Below are positions 1-7,611 of a stretch of 64,000 nt of DNA, piece after piece; position 1 is the stretch's first letter, and each line of letters begins with the position of its first letter. Origin of the DNA: CALJFL01 sp039964455 (lineage in GTDB: Bacteria; Pseudomonadota; Gammaproteobacteria; Pseudomonadales; Halieaceae); NCBI GenBank assembly GCA_039964455.1, contig JBDVXK010000015.1, positions 186,001 to 250,000 of the forward strand. Direction: 5' to 3'. A program made the position numbers and the translations under genes. The notes beneath the pieces were generated by a model. It saw only the letters and a list, made by a program, of their open reading frames with translations. It was not told where the DNA came from and ran no database searches.

Positions 1-600
1 GTCCAGCTGCTTCTTCTTGGCCTTCATAATATTGGGCAGAGAGGCATAGCGCGGCTCATTCAAACGCAGGTCTGTGGTCACGATCGCCGGCAGGTTTAGA
101 CTGACAGTCTGCAAGCCGCCATCGACTTCGCGGACCACCGACAACTTGTCGCCTTCAATCTTGATCTCAGACGCAAATGTACCCTGCGGCATATTGGCTA
201 GTGCGCCCAACATCTGTCCAGTCTGATTGTTATCACCGTCAATGGACTGCTTGCCGAGAATCACCAACTGCGGGGATTCTTTCTCGACGACGCCCTTGAG
301 CAGTTTAGCGACAACCAGCGGCTCCACGCCGCCTTCGGTCTCTACCTGAATGCCGCGATCGGCACCCAGCGCAAGAGCAGTCCTGATTTGCTCCTGGCAA
401 GACTTTTCGCCTACGGATACAGCGATGACTTCGGTCGCGATACCAGCTTCTTTCAGGCGTACCGCCTCTTCTACAGCGATTTCACAGAATGGGTTGATGG
501 CCATCTTGACGTTGTTCAGGTCAACATCTGTACCATCTGCTTTTGCGCGAACCTTGACGTTGTAGTCAACAACACGCTTTATGGCTACAAGAACCTTCAT
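1..600 (-). CDS. etfB: Electron transfer flavoprotein beta subunit (partial)
   Basis: Small subunit of the ETF heterodimer, which takes electrons from acyl-CoA and other dehydrogenases and passes them to ETF-ubiquinone oxidoreductase. The protein starts MKVLVAIKRVVDYNVKVR at an ATG at 598-600, the standard EtfB start. The nucleotide-binding region around VIAVSVGEKSCQEQIRTAL and the NLPAIVTTDLRLNEPRYASL segment, which carries the dehydrogenase-recognition loop area, are present. About 200 residues are visible; the family is near 250, so the C-terminus lies beyond position 1, with etfA expected after it. It is divergent from the ETF-QO gene at 872, which uses its product, so a shared regulatory region is likely. 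Confidence 0.95.
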   Translation of the reverse strand, partial: MKVLVAIKRVVDYNVKVRAKADGTDVDLNNVKMAINPFCEIAVEEAVRLKEAGIATEVIAVSVGEKSCQEQIRTALALGADRGIQVETEGGVEPLVVAKLLKGVVEKESPQLVILGKQSIDGDNNQTGQMLGALANMPQGTFASEIKIEGDKLSVVREVDGGLQTVSLNLPAIVTTDLRLNEPRYASLPNIMKAKKKQLD

Positions 601-781
601 GGATTCTCCATTGGATTACAGGGTGAGTGTCAGTGTCACCTCAGGCGCGACTTCGCCCCGGAGGTGCAATATCGGGCCGGTATCTTGCCGCCAATAAGTC
701 GTGGGGTCAATAGCCATTGGTGACACCAATATTGACCCTGAGAACCATCCCGCCAATACCCGTTATTCAGGCGCCAGATGG

Positions 782-807
782 TTTTTAAACGTTAAAAATT
801 ATATACT
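782..807 (+). promoter_or_regulatory. Palindrome and -10-like box in the etfB / ETF-QO divergent region
   Basis: Positions 782-798 form a perfect inverted repeat, TTTTTAA-ACG-TTAAAAA (7-3-7). It is followed at 802-807 by TATACT, a good sigma-70 -10 match on the plus strand. The palindrome covers the region where the -35 contact would be, which is a common place for a repressor operator. A PsrA/FadR-like fatty-acid regulator would make sense for ETF genes, but the site does not clearly match a known motif. No other promoter-like sequence stands out in 601-871. Confidence 0.4.
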
Positions 808-871
808 TGCGGTCATTCGTACGATGTTTTTCCAGAACTAAAACCCCCGCCCTGACGAAGAGGACCGAGCT

Positions 872-2524
872 GTGGAACGCGAATCGATGGAATTTGACGT
901 GGTAATTGTCGGTGCCGGCCCTGCCGGACTGTCTGCTGCCTGCCGGATCATGCAACTGGCACAGGAAAAGGAGCAGGAGGTTACCGTCTGCGTGGTCGAA
1001 AAAGGCTCCGAGATAGGTGCCCATACCCTGTCTGGCGCAGTACTTGAGCCTCGTGCAATGGACGAGCTCTTCCCCAAATGGCAGGAAATGGGTGCGCCCC
1101 TTACTACCGCTGTCACCAAAGACAACTTCTTCTTTTATACCAGCGGCAAGGGTGCCATCAAGCTCCCTAACATCTTTATTCCACCGCCTACCCACAACGA
1201 TGGCAACTACATCGTCTCCATGGGTAACGTGTGCCGCTGGCTGGCTGAGCAGGCAGAAAATCTTGGGGTTGAGGTCTATCCCGGTTTTGCGGCCTCGGAA
1301 GTGCTGTTTCACGACGATGGCCGGGTTAAGGGCATTGCGACGGGCGACATGGGCTTGAGTGCTGAGGGCGAGCACAAGGACAGCTATATGCCCGGCATGG
1401 AGCTACACGCCAAGTACACCCTGTTTGCCGAGGGCTGCCGTGGCCATCTGGGCAAGCAACTGATCAGCCATTTCGCTCTTGATGAAGGCAAAGATCCCCA
1501 ACACTACGGCTTAGGCATCAAGGAGATCTGGGAGATCCCCGCGGACAAGCATGAAGAGGGACTGGTAGTACATGGGCTAGGCTGGCCACTCAGCGAGAGC
1601 GGCTCCAGCGGTGGTGCCTTCCTCTACCACGCCGAGAACAACCAGGTGTATATAGGTCTGATAACGGATCTGAACTACAGCAATCCGCATGTCAGCCCTT
1701 ATGAAGAGTTTCAGCGCTGGAAGCATCACCCCGAAACCCTCAAGTACCTGGAAGGCGGTAGCCGGCTCAGCTATGGCGCCAGGGCTATTGCCAAGGGTGG
1801 TCTGAACTCATTACCCAAAATGCACTTCCCCGGCGGCCTGCTCATTGGTTGCGATGCGGGCACGTTGAACAGCGTCAAGATCAAAGGGAACCACACCGCC
1901 ATGAAAAGCGGCCTGATCGCCGCTGAGACCGTCGTAGAGGCCCTGTCCCACGGAGCCTCGGCACCTGCTGACCTCGAAGCCTATACCGCCAATGTAGAGG
2001 CCTCCTGGCTGCATGATGAACTGCACAGCACGCGCAACTTCTCCGGCTTCATGCACAAGTTCGGCTTTATGCTGGGTTCGGCAATGGTATGGATTGACCA
2101 GACCATTTTCCGCGGGAAACTACCCTTCACATTGAACGACACCGTGCCCGACTACGCCACGCTCAAGCCGGCTGCCGAGAGCAAGACAATTGATTATCCA
2201 AAGCCCGACAATACAATCAGCTTTGATCGTCTGTCTTCTGTGTTTCTCTCCAATACCAACCATGAGGAAGATCAACCCTGCCACCTGAAACTCGCTGACG
2301 CGACTATTCCTCTGGCCAAGAATCTGCCCATGTATGACGAGCCGGCCCAGCGCTACTGCCCAGCCGGTGTCTACGAGATCGTTGAGGACCCGAGTGGTCA
2401 GAGATTCCAGATCAATTCGCAGAACTGTGTGCACTGCAAAACCTGCGACATCAAGGATCCGGCACAAAACATCAACTGGGTAGCACCAGAAGGCTTTGGT
2501 GGCCCTAACTACCCCAATATGTAG
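872..2524 (+). CDS. Electron transfer flavoprotein-ubiquinone oxidoreductase
   Basis: Membrane-associated flavo-iron-sulfur enzyme that oxidises reduced ETF and reduces ubiquinone, joining fatty-acid and amino-acid oxidation to the respiratory chain. The 550-residue protein has an N-terminal FAD-binding Rossmann motif GAGPAGLSAA (about residues 14-23). Its C-terminal 4Fe-4S ferredoxin-like domain has NCVHCKTCDIKDPAQNINW, with the paired proline and tryptophan typical of ETF-QO. I use the GTG at 872 (MERESMEFDVV), because orthologues keep the MEREYMEFDVV beginning and an AGAGGA-type ribosome site lies just before it; the ATG at 887 is the alternative. It is divergent from etfB, its electron donor's gene. 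Confidence 0.96.
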   Translation: MERESMEFDVVIVGAGPAGLSAACRIMQLAQEKEQEVTVCVVEKGSEIGAHTLSGAVLEPRAMDELFPKWQEMGAPLTTAVTKDNFFFYTSGKGAIKLPNIFIPPPTHNDGNYIVSMGNVCRWLAEQAENLGVEVYPGFAASEVLFHDDGRVKGIATGDMGLSAEGEHKDSYMPGMELHAKYTLFAEGCRGHLGKQLISHFALDEGKDPQHYGLGIKEIWEIPADKHEEGLVVHGLGWPLSESGSSGGAFLYHAENNQVYIGLITDLNYSNPHVSPYEEFQRWKHHPETLKYLEGGSRLSYGARAIAKGGLNSLPKMHFPGGLLIGCDAGTLNSVKIKGNHTAMKSGLIAAETVVEALSHGASAPADLEAYTANVEASWLHDELHSTRNFSGFMHKFGFMLGSAMVWIDQTIFRGKLPFTLNDTVPDYATLKPAAESKTIDYPKPDNTISFDRLSSVFLSNTNHEEDQPCHLKLADATIPLAKNLPMYDEPAQRYCPAGVYEIVEDPSGQRFQINSQNCVHCKTCDIKDPAQNINWVAPEGFGGPNYPNM

Positions 2525-2536
2525 TCAGCTGCGATT

Positions 2537-3070
2537 TTAGGGCTGAGTGATCAAGGGGTAGCGATACCCCTGTGAACGCACCACCATGTCGTCATCCAAC
2601 TGGTCAATGAGCCGGTACCAGCAGGCTCTCGAAAACATAGCCGTCAGGCCGTGATCCAACGCAACCACAGCCACACCCTCACGCCTGGGCTCCGGGCTCA
2701 AAGGGTGTTCGGCCCCGACCTCTACCGTGCTGCCATTGTTCAGGGTCAGCCTCAACAGGGTGTCATCACCCTGCCCCAGCACATCTGCATCAACCACCAT
2801 CAGCGGGTGCAAAGCCACGCGAATACGCCATTTCTCGGCAGGAGTCACCAGATAGTAATCTCCGTCGTCCTCGCGCCGCAGAATACGGCTGAACAGCGTT
2901 GCGATTGATTGCCTGGTTATGGGATCTCCCTGGTGATACCACTGGCCTTCGTCATCAATGAGGATGTCAATGTCGCCGGATAAGGGGGGCTGCCACAGGT
3001 GCAACGGCGGCTTGTCGAAGTTCCGCTTGCCGGTGAGCTGCTTCTCAATGTCCTGTAGTTTGTTATCCAT
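2537..3070 (-). CDS. DUF1285 family protein
   Basis: A 177-residue soluble protein of the DUF1285 family, recognised by its opening region (PPLHLWQPPLSGDIDILID), the GQWYHQGDPITRQ segment and the EKWRIRVALHPLMV stretch. The biochemical role of the family is not established; structures show a two-domain beta-rich fold. There is no signal peptide or membrane segment. The gene runs head-to-head with the YiiX-like gene at 3143 (72 bp apart) and converges on ETF-QO with only 12 bp between the stop codons. Length is normal for the family. Confidence 0.85.
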   Translation of the reverse strand: MDNKLQDIEKQLTGKRNFDKPPLHLWQPPLSGDIDILIDDEGQWYHQGDPITRQSIATLFSRILRREDDGDYYLVTPAEKWRIRVALHPLMVVDADVLGQGDDTLLRLTLNNGSTVEVGAEHPLSPEPRREGVAVVALDHGLTAMFSRACWYRLIDQLDDDMVVRSQGYRYPLITQP

Positions 3071-3142
3071 TACTGTTTCCCTCTGGCGCAGTGCACCTTC
3101 CTGCGTTATAACCGTGTCTCATTCTTTATCGCTACGACAACG

Positions 3143-4000
3143 ATGATCAACTGGATTCGAAACGCTGTAGTCTCCTGGTTAAAACACCAGAGACCCCTTC
3201 CCCAAACCCCGCTTAGTGACTTTGAACGCATACGGCACGAGGTCAAGCCCTGCGATGTCATTCTTGTCGAGGGTCGCTCCAGAGTCAGTGAGGTGATCAA
3301 GCTGATTACCCAGAGCAGCTGGTCGCATGCGGCGCTGTATATAGGGCGACTACACGACATCGAAGATCCCCTATTGAAAGACGCCCTGAGGCGGCACTAT
3401 GTGGGGCCGGCAGACAAGCAACTGATTATCGAAAGCGAACTGGGGCTGGGTACTGTAGTGCGGCCTCTGACAACCTATGAGCTGGAGCATATCAGGCTGT
3501 GCCGACCTCGCGGGCTGGGTTATACCGACAGCCAGGCAGTGGTGGCACACGCCATAGGCGAACTGGGCACCGCGTATGATGTACGGCAGATATTTGATCT
3601 TGCCCGCTTTCTATTCCCCTGGTTCATCATGCCCAGGCGCTGGCGATCCAGTTTGTTCAGCCGCAATCCGGGCAAAAACACGCACACCGTGTGTTCCACA
3701 ATGATTGCCGAGGGTTTTGGGGGTATTCAGTTTCCGATTTTGCCGCTGGTAAAGCGTATCGAGGGGGGCAAGGTACGTCTCTACATGCGCAACCCGAAAC
3801 TTTGCACGCCCAGCGATTTTGACTACTCGCCCTACTTCGACATTATCAAATATCCCTTCCTGGATTTTCATCGCTATGCCGAACAGCGATTAGTACCCTG
3901 GGAAGGTGGCGGCGAATTGACCGCGGAAGAGCGAGAGCTGTATGTAGCCGCCGACGAGACAGAGTCGTCGGCGGAATCCATCGGTGAAACAAGCAGCTAG
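3143..4000 (+). CDS. YiiX/YebB-like NlpC/P60-superfamily cysteine hydrolase
   Basis: A 285-residue member of the circularly permuted papain-like (NlpC/P60) group. The likely catalytic histidine is in QSSWSHAALYIG (about residue 56) and the likely catalytic cysteine in THTVCSTMIAEGF (about residue 190). In the permuted family the order His-then-Cys is expected. The substrate is unknown; relatives may cut amide or ester bonds in peptidoglycan or lipids. There is no clear signal peptide, though the first 15 residues are amphipathic. The acidic C-terminal tail (ETESSAESIGETSS) is low in complexity. The gene converges on serA, and the two 3' ends overlap by 4 bp. Confidence 0.8.
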   Translation: MINWIRNAVVSWLKHQRPLPQTPLSDFERIRHEVKPCDVILVEGRSRVSEVIKLITQSSWSHAALYIGRLHDIEDPLLKDALRRHYVGPADKQLIIESELGLGTVVRPLTTYELEHIRLCRPRGLGYTDSQAVVAHAIGELGTAYDVRQIFDLARFLFPWFIMPRRWRSSLFSRNPGKNTHTVCSTMIAEGFGGIQFPILPLVKRIEGGKVRLYMRNPKLCTPSDFDYSPYFDIIKYPFLDFHRYAEQRLVPWEGGGELTAEERELYVAADETESSAESIGETSS

Positions 4001-5184
4001 CTGCAGCAGTCACCGATCAGGCGAACGCTGATAACACCGTCCAGTGCTTCCATACTCACCAGTGCGTCCTTGCTTGGCTGGGACTCGATGTCGATCAGGT
4101 TGTAGGCAATTTCATCACGGCTCTTGTTCAGCATATCAATGACGTTAATGTCAGCTTCGGCCAGAATCGCCAGAATACTGGTGAGGACCTTGGGAACGTT
4201 TTCGTTGGTTACCGCCAAACGGCACCCTGTCACGTGCTCCAGCTGCGTCGCCGGAAAATTGACCGAGTTACGAATGTTACCGTTTTCTAGGAAGTCGCGT
4301 AGTTGGTCGGCCGCCATGATCGCGCAATTGTCTTCCGCTTCATCTGTGCTGGCACCTATGTGCGGCATGAGCACCACATCATCTCTACCTATCAGTCCTG
4401 GTGCCGGGAAGTCGGCGATGTACTTGCGCAGCTTGCCCTCGTCCAGCGCGGCAATAATGGCTTCGTTGTCGACGATTTCCTGACGGGCGAAGTTAACCAG
4501 GCAGGTGCCGGGTCGCACATTCGCCAATAGCTCCGCGTTAACCAGCCCGCGAGTGGCGTCCAACACGGGCAGGTGCAAGGTAATGTAATCGCAGCGTGCG
4601 AACAGTGCCGAGATGGCGTCTGCTTTCTGTACTTTGCTGGACAGACGCCAGGCAGCTTCAACTGACAGCGCCGGGTCATAACCGATCACATTCATCCCGA
4701 AGGTCAGTGCCATCTCTGCCACCAGCGAGCCAATGGCACCCAGGCCCACAACGCCCAGGGTCTTACCCATCAATTCGCTGCCTTTGAACTGCTTCTTTTG
4801 CGCCTCGAGAATGCGGTTTAGCTCGGCCTCGTCCGACATATCGCCCAGTGTGTGAACGTAGTCGACCCCTTCCTTGATACCTCTGGAGCCAAGCAACAGG
4901 GCCGCTGCCACCAGTTCTTTAACAGCGTTGGCATTGGCGCCCGGCGAATTAAACACCGGGATACCACGTTTGGTGCAGTCCGCTACCGGTACATTGTTTA
5001 CACCAGCGCCGGCCCGGGCGATGCAACGAACAGATTCAGGGATGTCAGAAGCCTGCAGTTTGTGACTGCGCAGCAAAATAGCATCCGGGTGAGTAAACTC
5101 ACTGGCTATCTCATATTGGTCCCTTGGAAGACGCTCCAGGCCCTTGATGGAAATTTGATTGAGAGTGAGAACCTTGCTGACCAT
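3997..5184 (-). CDS. serA: D-3-phosphoglycerate dehydrogenase
   Basis: First enzyme of serine synthesis: it oxidises 3-phosphoglycerate to 3-phosphohydroxypyruvate with NAD. The 395-residue chain has the substrate-binding region ARAGAGVNNVPV, the Rossmann motif GVVGLGAIGSLVAEMA (about residues 145-160), the catalytic arginine and glutamate regions (NFARQEIVD), and the active-site histidine in MPHIGASTDEAE. A C-terminal ACT domain (KVLTSILAILAEADINVIDM onward) suggests feedback control, presumably by serine. It is slightly shorter than the E. coli enzyme, as in Pseudomonas-type SerA. It lies 17 bp downstream of ppiD, so it may be partly read through from there. Confidence 0.93.
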   Translation of the reverse strand: MVSKVLTLNQISIKGLERLPRDQYEIASEFTHPDAILLRSHKLQASDIPESVRCIARAGAGVNNVPVADCTKRGIPVFNSPGANANAVKELVAAALLLGSRGIKEGVDYVHTLGDMSDEAELNRILEAQKKQFKGSELMGKTLGVVGLGAIGSLVAEMALTFGMNVIGYDPALSVEAAWRLSSKVQKADAISALFARCDYITLHLPVLDATRGLVNAELLANVRPGTCLVNFARQEIVDNEAIIAALDEGKLRKYIADFPAPGLIGRDDVVLMPHIGASTDEAEDNCAIMAADQLRDFLENGNIRNSVNFPATQLEHVTGCRLAVTNENVPKVLTSILAILAEADINVIDMLNKSRDEIAYNLIDIESQPSKDALVSMEALDGVISVRLIGDCCS

Positions 5185-5201
5185 TGTGACCTCGAAAAAT
5201 C

Positions 5202-7085
5202 CTAAAGTACGTTAATATCGGCGCGCTGATAGAGTCCCTGCTGGTACTCCTGCTGCACCAGATTGCCGCTCTCTGCGGCGAGCTGTCCCTTGAGCATGCT
5301 TTGCTCGCGCTCAGGCAGCGCAGCAAAATCACCGGTGGTCACCCTGCTTAGCTCGAATACCAAGACGTCACCATTTGCCGAGGCAACATAGTCGACGCGA
5401 GACCCCTCCCCCTCAACCGGCGCAGGCAATTGAAACGCCCTTTGCAGTACGGGAGCTGGAACTGCTGAATTGCGACGATTGGCTGCCAGCTCCACTTGCC
5501 ACTGGTAGTCATTTTCCAGCGCATAGGCCTCTACACTCTGCCCACCACGCAGTGCCAGCACGGCCGCTTCCGCTGCAGCACTGGCATTGGCGACAGCCGC
5601 GGCCTCGGTCAGCGTCTGGGTGATAGCGGACCTGACATCCGCCAGTGCCTGTGTTTCCGACTCATTGCGTTCCTTAACGCGCAGCACCACAAATTGCTCA
5701 CTGGAAACCTCCACAACTTCACTGTTATGGCCCATTTCAAGAACATCTTCTGAGAAAGCCGCAGCCACGACACTTTGGTTGGCGAATACACCTTCGCCCC
5801 CGGCCCGTGAGATGGGATCAGAACTGGTAACCGTAAGCGCCAGGCTTTCCGCAGGACCGCTGAGGTCTTCCGCATTGAACACCTGATCACGCAGGTTTTC
5901 GACCGTTAACAGTATTTCGCTTCGAGCCACGCTAAGCTGAATATTGTCTTCAAGCTCCATACGTATATCGTCCAGCGTAATCGCCTTGCCTTCGCGTCGG
6001 TCGGTTAGCAGAATCAGGTGCACGCCGGCGTCGGTAGTCACTGGCTCGGACACCTGCTCGATGGCAAGCGCGGCTATCGCTTCCTCCATCTCTGGTGGAA
6101 ATGCCTCGCCGGCACTGTAGCCAAGATCGCCACCCGCCGCTGAGGAGCCGATGTCATCTGAAAACTCGGTGGCAACTTCAGCAAATGCCTTGCCGCCTTC
6201 CAGGGCCATACGGGCCTCTTCAACCCGCGCCTGCAGCGCCTCGTCGTTTTCATCGGCGCCCTGCTCAAACAGGATATGGGATACGCGATTTTCAGTCTGG
6301 TATTCGTAATCGGATTTGACCAGCTCAAACTCTTCGATCAACTGATCCTCGGATACAGGTTCGCGAAAGTCATCGACATGCAATTCGATGTACTCCAGTA
6401 CAACCGTCTCCTCGGTTAAAAACGCATCCTGGTTTGATTCGTAGTAAGCGAGGATTTCTTCTTCGGTTAGCTGCGCTTCTGTTCGGAAGTCAGCCAAAGG
6501 CATTGTCAGGTAGCGGATGTCGCGCAGCTCTGCTGTGGCTTTGGCTGTGGCAGCCAATTCGGCGGGTGTAGCAAAATCACTACCAGCCAGGCCGCTACGC
6601 AATTGATTCAGAATCAGGTCTTCAACCAGGCCCTGCTTGAAGCTGGCCGGGGTAAAGCCGGCATTCGCCAGCACGCTTTTGTACATTTCCGGCGAAAACT
6701 GACCGTCGATGAAAAAATCTTCCATTCGGGAAATCACCAGGCCAACTTCACGCTCAGACACCGCCAGGTCCATATCGGCAGCCGACTGGGTCTGCAGTTT
6801 TCGGTTAATGATTGTCTGCACCGCCTGGGGGGTCAATCGATCGTCATCGAGCATCGCCGGATCCAGGTTATCGCCCAGCATGTTAATAATCTGGCGCTTC
6901 TGGTTATTCACCGCCTGCTGAACCTCAAAGGCAGAAATTTCCTCGCCGTTGACTTCGGCCATGCTGGTGCCACCACCACCCAGAAGGATAGATTCTATGC
7001 CGAACAGGGCAAAGGATATGACGATCACTCCGATGATAACTTTGGCGGTGTTACCCTGCGTGCTTTTACGGATATCTTGTAACAT
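5202..7085 (-). CDS. ppiD: Peptidyl-prolyl cis-trans isomerase / periplasmic folding factor
   Basis: Inner-membrane-anchored chaperone facing the periplasm that helps newly exported proteins fold. The 627-residue protein begins with a short cytoplasmic stretch (MLQDIRKSTQGNTAKVIIG) and one membrane segment (about residues 16-38). A SurA-like N-terminal chaperone domain follows, then one parvulin rotamase domain around residues 265-360 (SHILFEQGADENDEALQARV ... GGDLGYSAGEAFPPEM). The length matches PpiD. It follows hupB, as in Pseudomonas and E. coli, but a strong terminator lies between them at 7117-7142, so it probably needs its own promoter. Confidence 0.93.
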   Translation of the reverse strand: MLQDIRKSTQGNTAKVIIGVIVISFALFGIESILLGGGGTSMAEVNGEEISAFEVQQAVNNQKRQIINMLGDNLDPAMLDDDRLTPQAVQTIINRKLQTQSAADMDLAVSEREVGLVISRMEDFFIDGQFSPEMYKSVLANAGFTPASFKQGLVEDLILNQLRSGLAGSDFATPAELAATAKATAELRDIRYLTMPLADFRTEAQLTEEEILAYYESNQDAFLTEETVVLEYIELHVDDFREPVSEDQLIEEFELVKSDYEYQTENRVSHILFEQGADENDEALQARVEEARMALEGGKAFAEVATEFSDDIGSSAAGGDLGYSAGEAFPPEMEEAIAALAIEQVSEPVTTDAGVHLILLTDRREGKAITLDDIRMELEDNIQLSVARSEILLTVENLRDQVFNAEDLSGPAESLALTVTSSDPISRAGGEGVFANQSVVAAAFSEDVLEMGHNSEVVEVSSEQFVVLRVKERNESETQALADVRSAITQTLTEAAAVANASAAAEAAVLALRGGQSVEAYALENDYQWQVELAANRRNSAVPAPVLQRAFQLPAPVEGEGSRVDYVASANGDVLVFELSRVTTGDFAALPEREQSMLKGQLAAESGNLVQQEYQQGLYQRADINVL

Positions 7086-7116
7086 GAGACGTTTTACCGG
7101 TTAGAGCTGTTAACGA

Positions 7117-7142
7117 AAAAGCGCACTAGAAAGTGCGCTTTT
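7117..7142 (-). terminator. Intrinsic terminator after hupB
   Basis: AAAAGCGCAC and GTGCGCTTTT form a 10-bp perfect stem around the six-base loop TAGAAA. Read on the minus strand the hairpin ends in a run of five T residues. It lies about 70 bp past the hupB stop and 31 bp before the ppiD start, so it should end the hupB transcript. Confidence 0.85.
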
Positions 7143-7209
7143 GGAACTTCTTGCAGACCGCTATGCGAGCAGCCAGATCACTGGCTGCACAGCACGGTCT
7201 AGGCTTCTA

Positions 7210-7485
7210 TCAGGAATTTACCGCGTCTTTCAACGCTTTACCGGCCTTGAAGCCCGGCACGTTAGATGCCTTGATCTGGATAGTGGCACCAGTTTGTGGG
7301 TTGCGGCCTTCACGGGCTGCCCTGTGCTTAACCGCAAATGTACCAAAGCCCACCAGTGACACCTGGTCGCCTTTAGCAAGGGACTCTGTAATGCTGTCTA
7401 CGACGGCGTCGAGCGCGCGTCCGGCGGAAGCTTTGGGCAGGTCTGCAGCTGCAGCAATTGCATCGATCAGTTCAGTTTTATTCAC
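7210..7485 (-). CDS. hupB: DNA-binding protein HU-beta
   Basis: Small nucleoid protein that bends DNA and binds as a dimer. At 91 residues it has the full HU fold: the N-terminal dimerisation helices MNKTELIDAIAAAADLPKA, the beta-saddle VSLVGFGTFAVKHRAAREGR, and the DNA-contacting arm GRNPQTGATIQIKASNVPGF with the proline that inserts into DNA. It sits between lon and ppiD, the conserved position for hupB. It has its own strong promoter at 7570-7597 and terminator at 7117-7142, so it is probably a single-gene, highly expressed transcript. Confidence 0.97.
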   Translation of the reverse strand: MNKTELIDAIAAAADLPKASAGRALDAVVDSITESLAKGDQVSLVGFGTFAVKHRAAREGRNPQTGATIQIKASNVPGFKAGKALKDAVNS

Positions 7486-7569
7486 ACTTATCCCCTTGGA
7501 GAGTCTTGTCGTACTTTATGGAACGAGCCCCTCAGGGGCCCGCTTAAATCGGGTAATTCTTCGGCAGAC

Positions 7570-7597
7570 TTTATACCAGAGATCTTACGCCGGTCAA
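7570..7597 (-). promoter_or_regulatory. Sigma-70 promoter of hupB
   Basis: On the minus strand TTGACC (7597-7592) and TATAAA (7575-7570) are separated by 16 bp. TGG immediately before TATAAA adds an extended -10. The predicted start of transcription, near 7563, gives a leader of roughly 78 nt that contains a GC-rich hairpin, GCCCCT-C-AGGGGC, at 7527-7539. The promoter begins 15 bp after the lon stop codon side, so hupB is uncoupled from lon. Confidence 0.75.
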
Positions 7598-7611
7598 CCG
7601 CGAGCCCAGTA

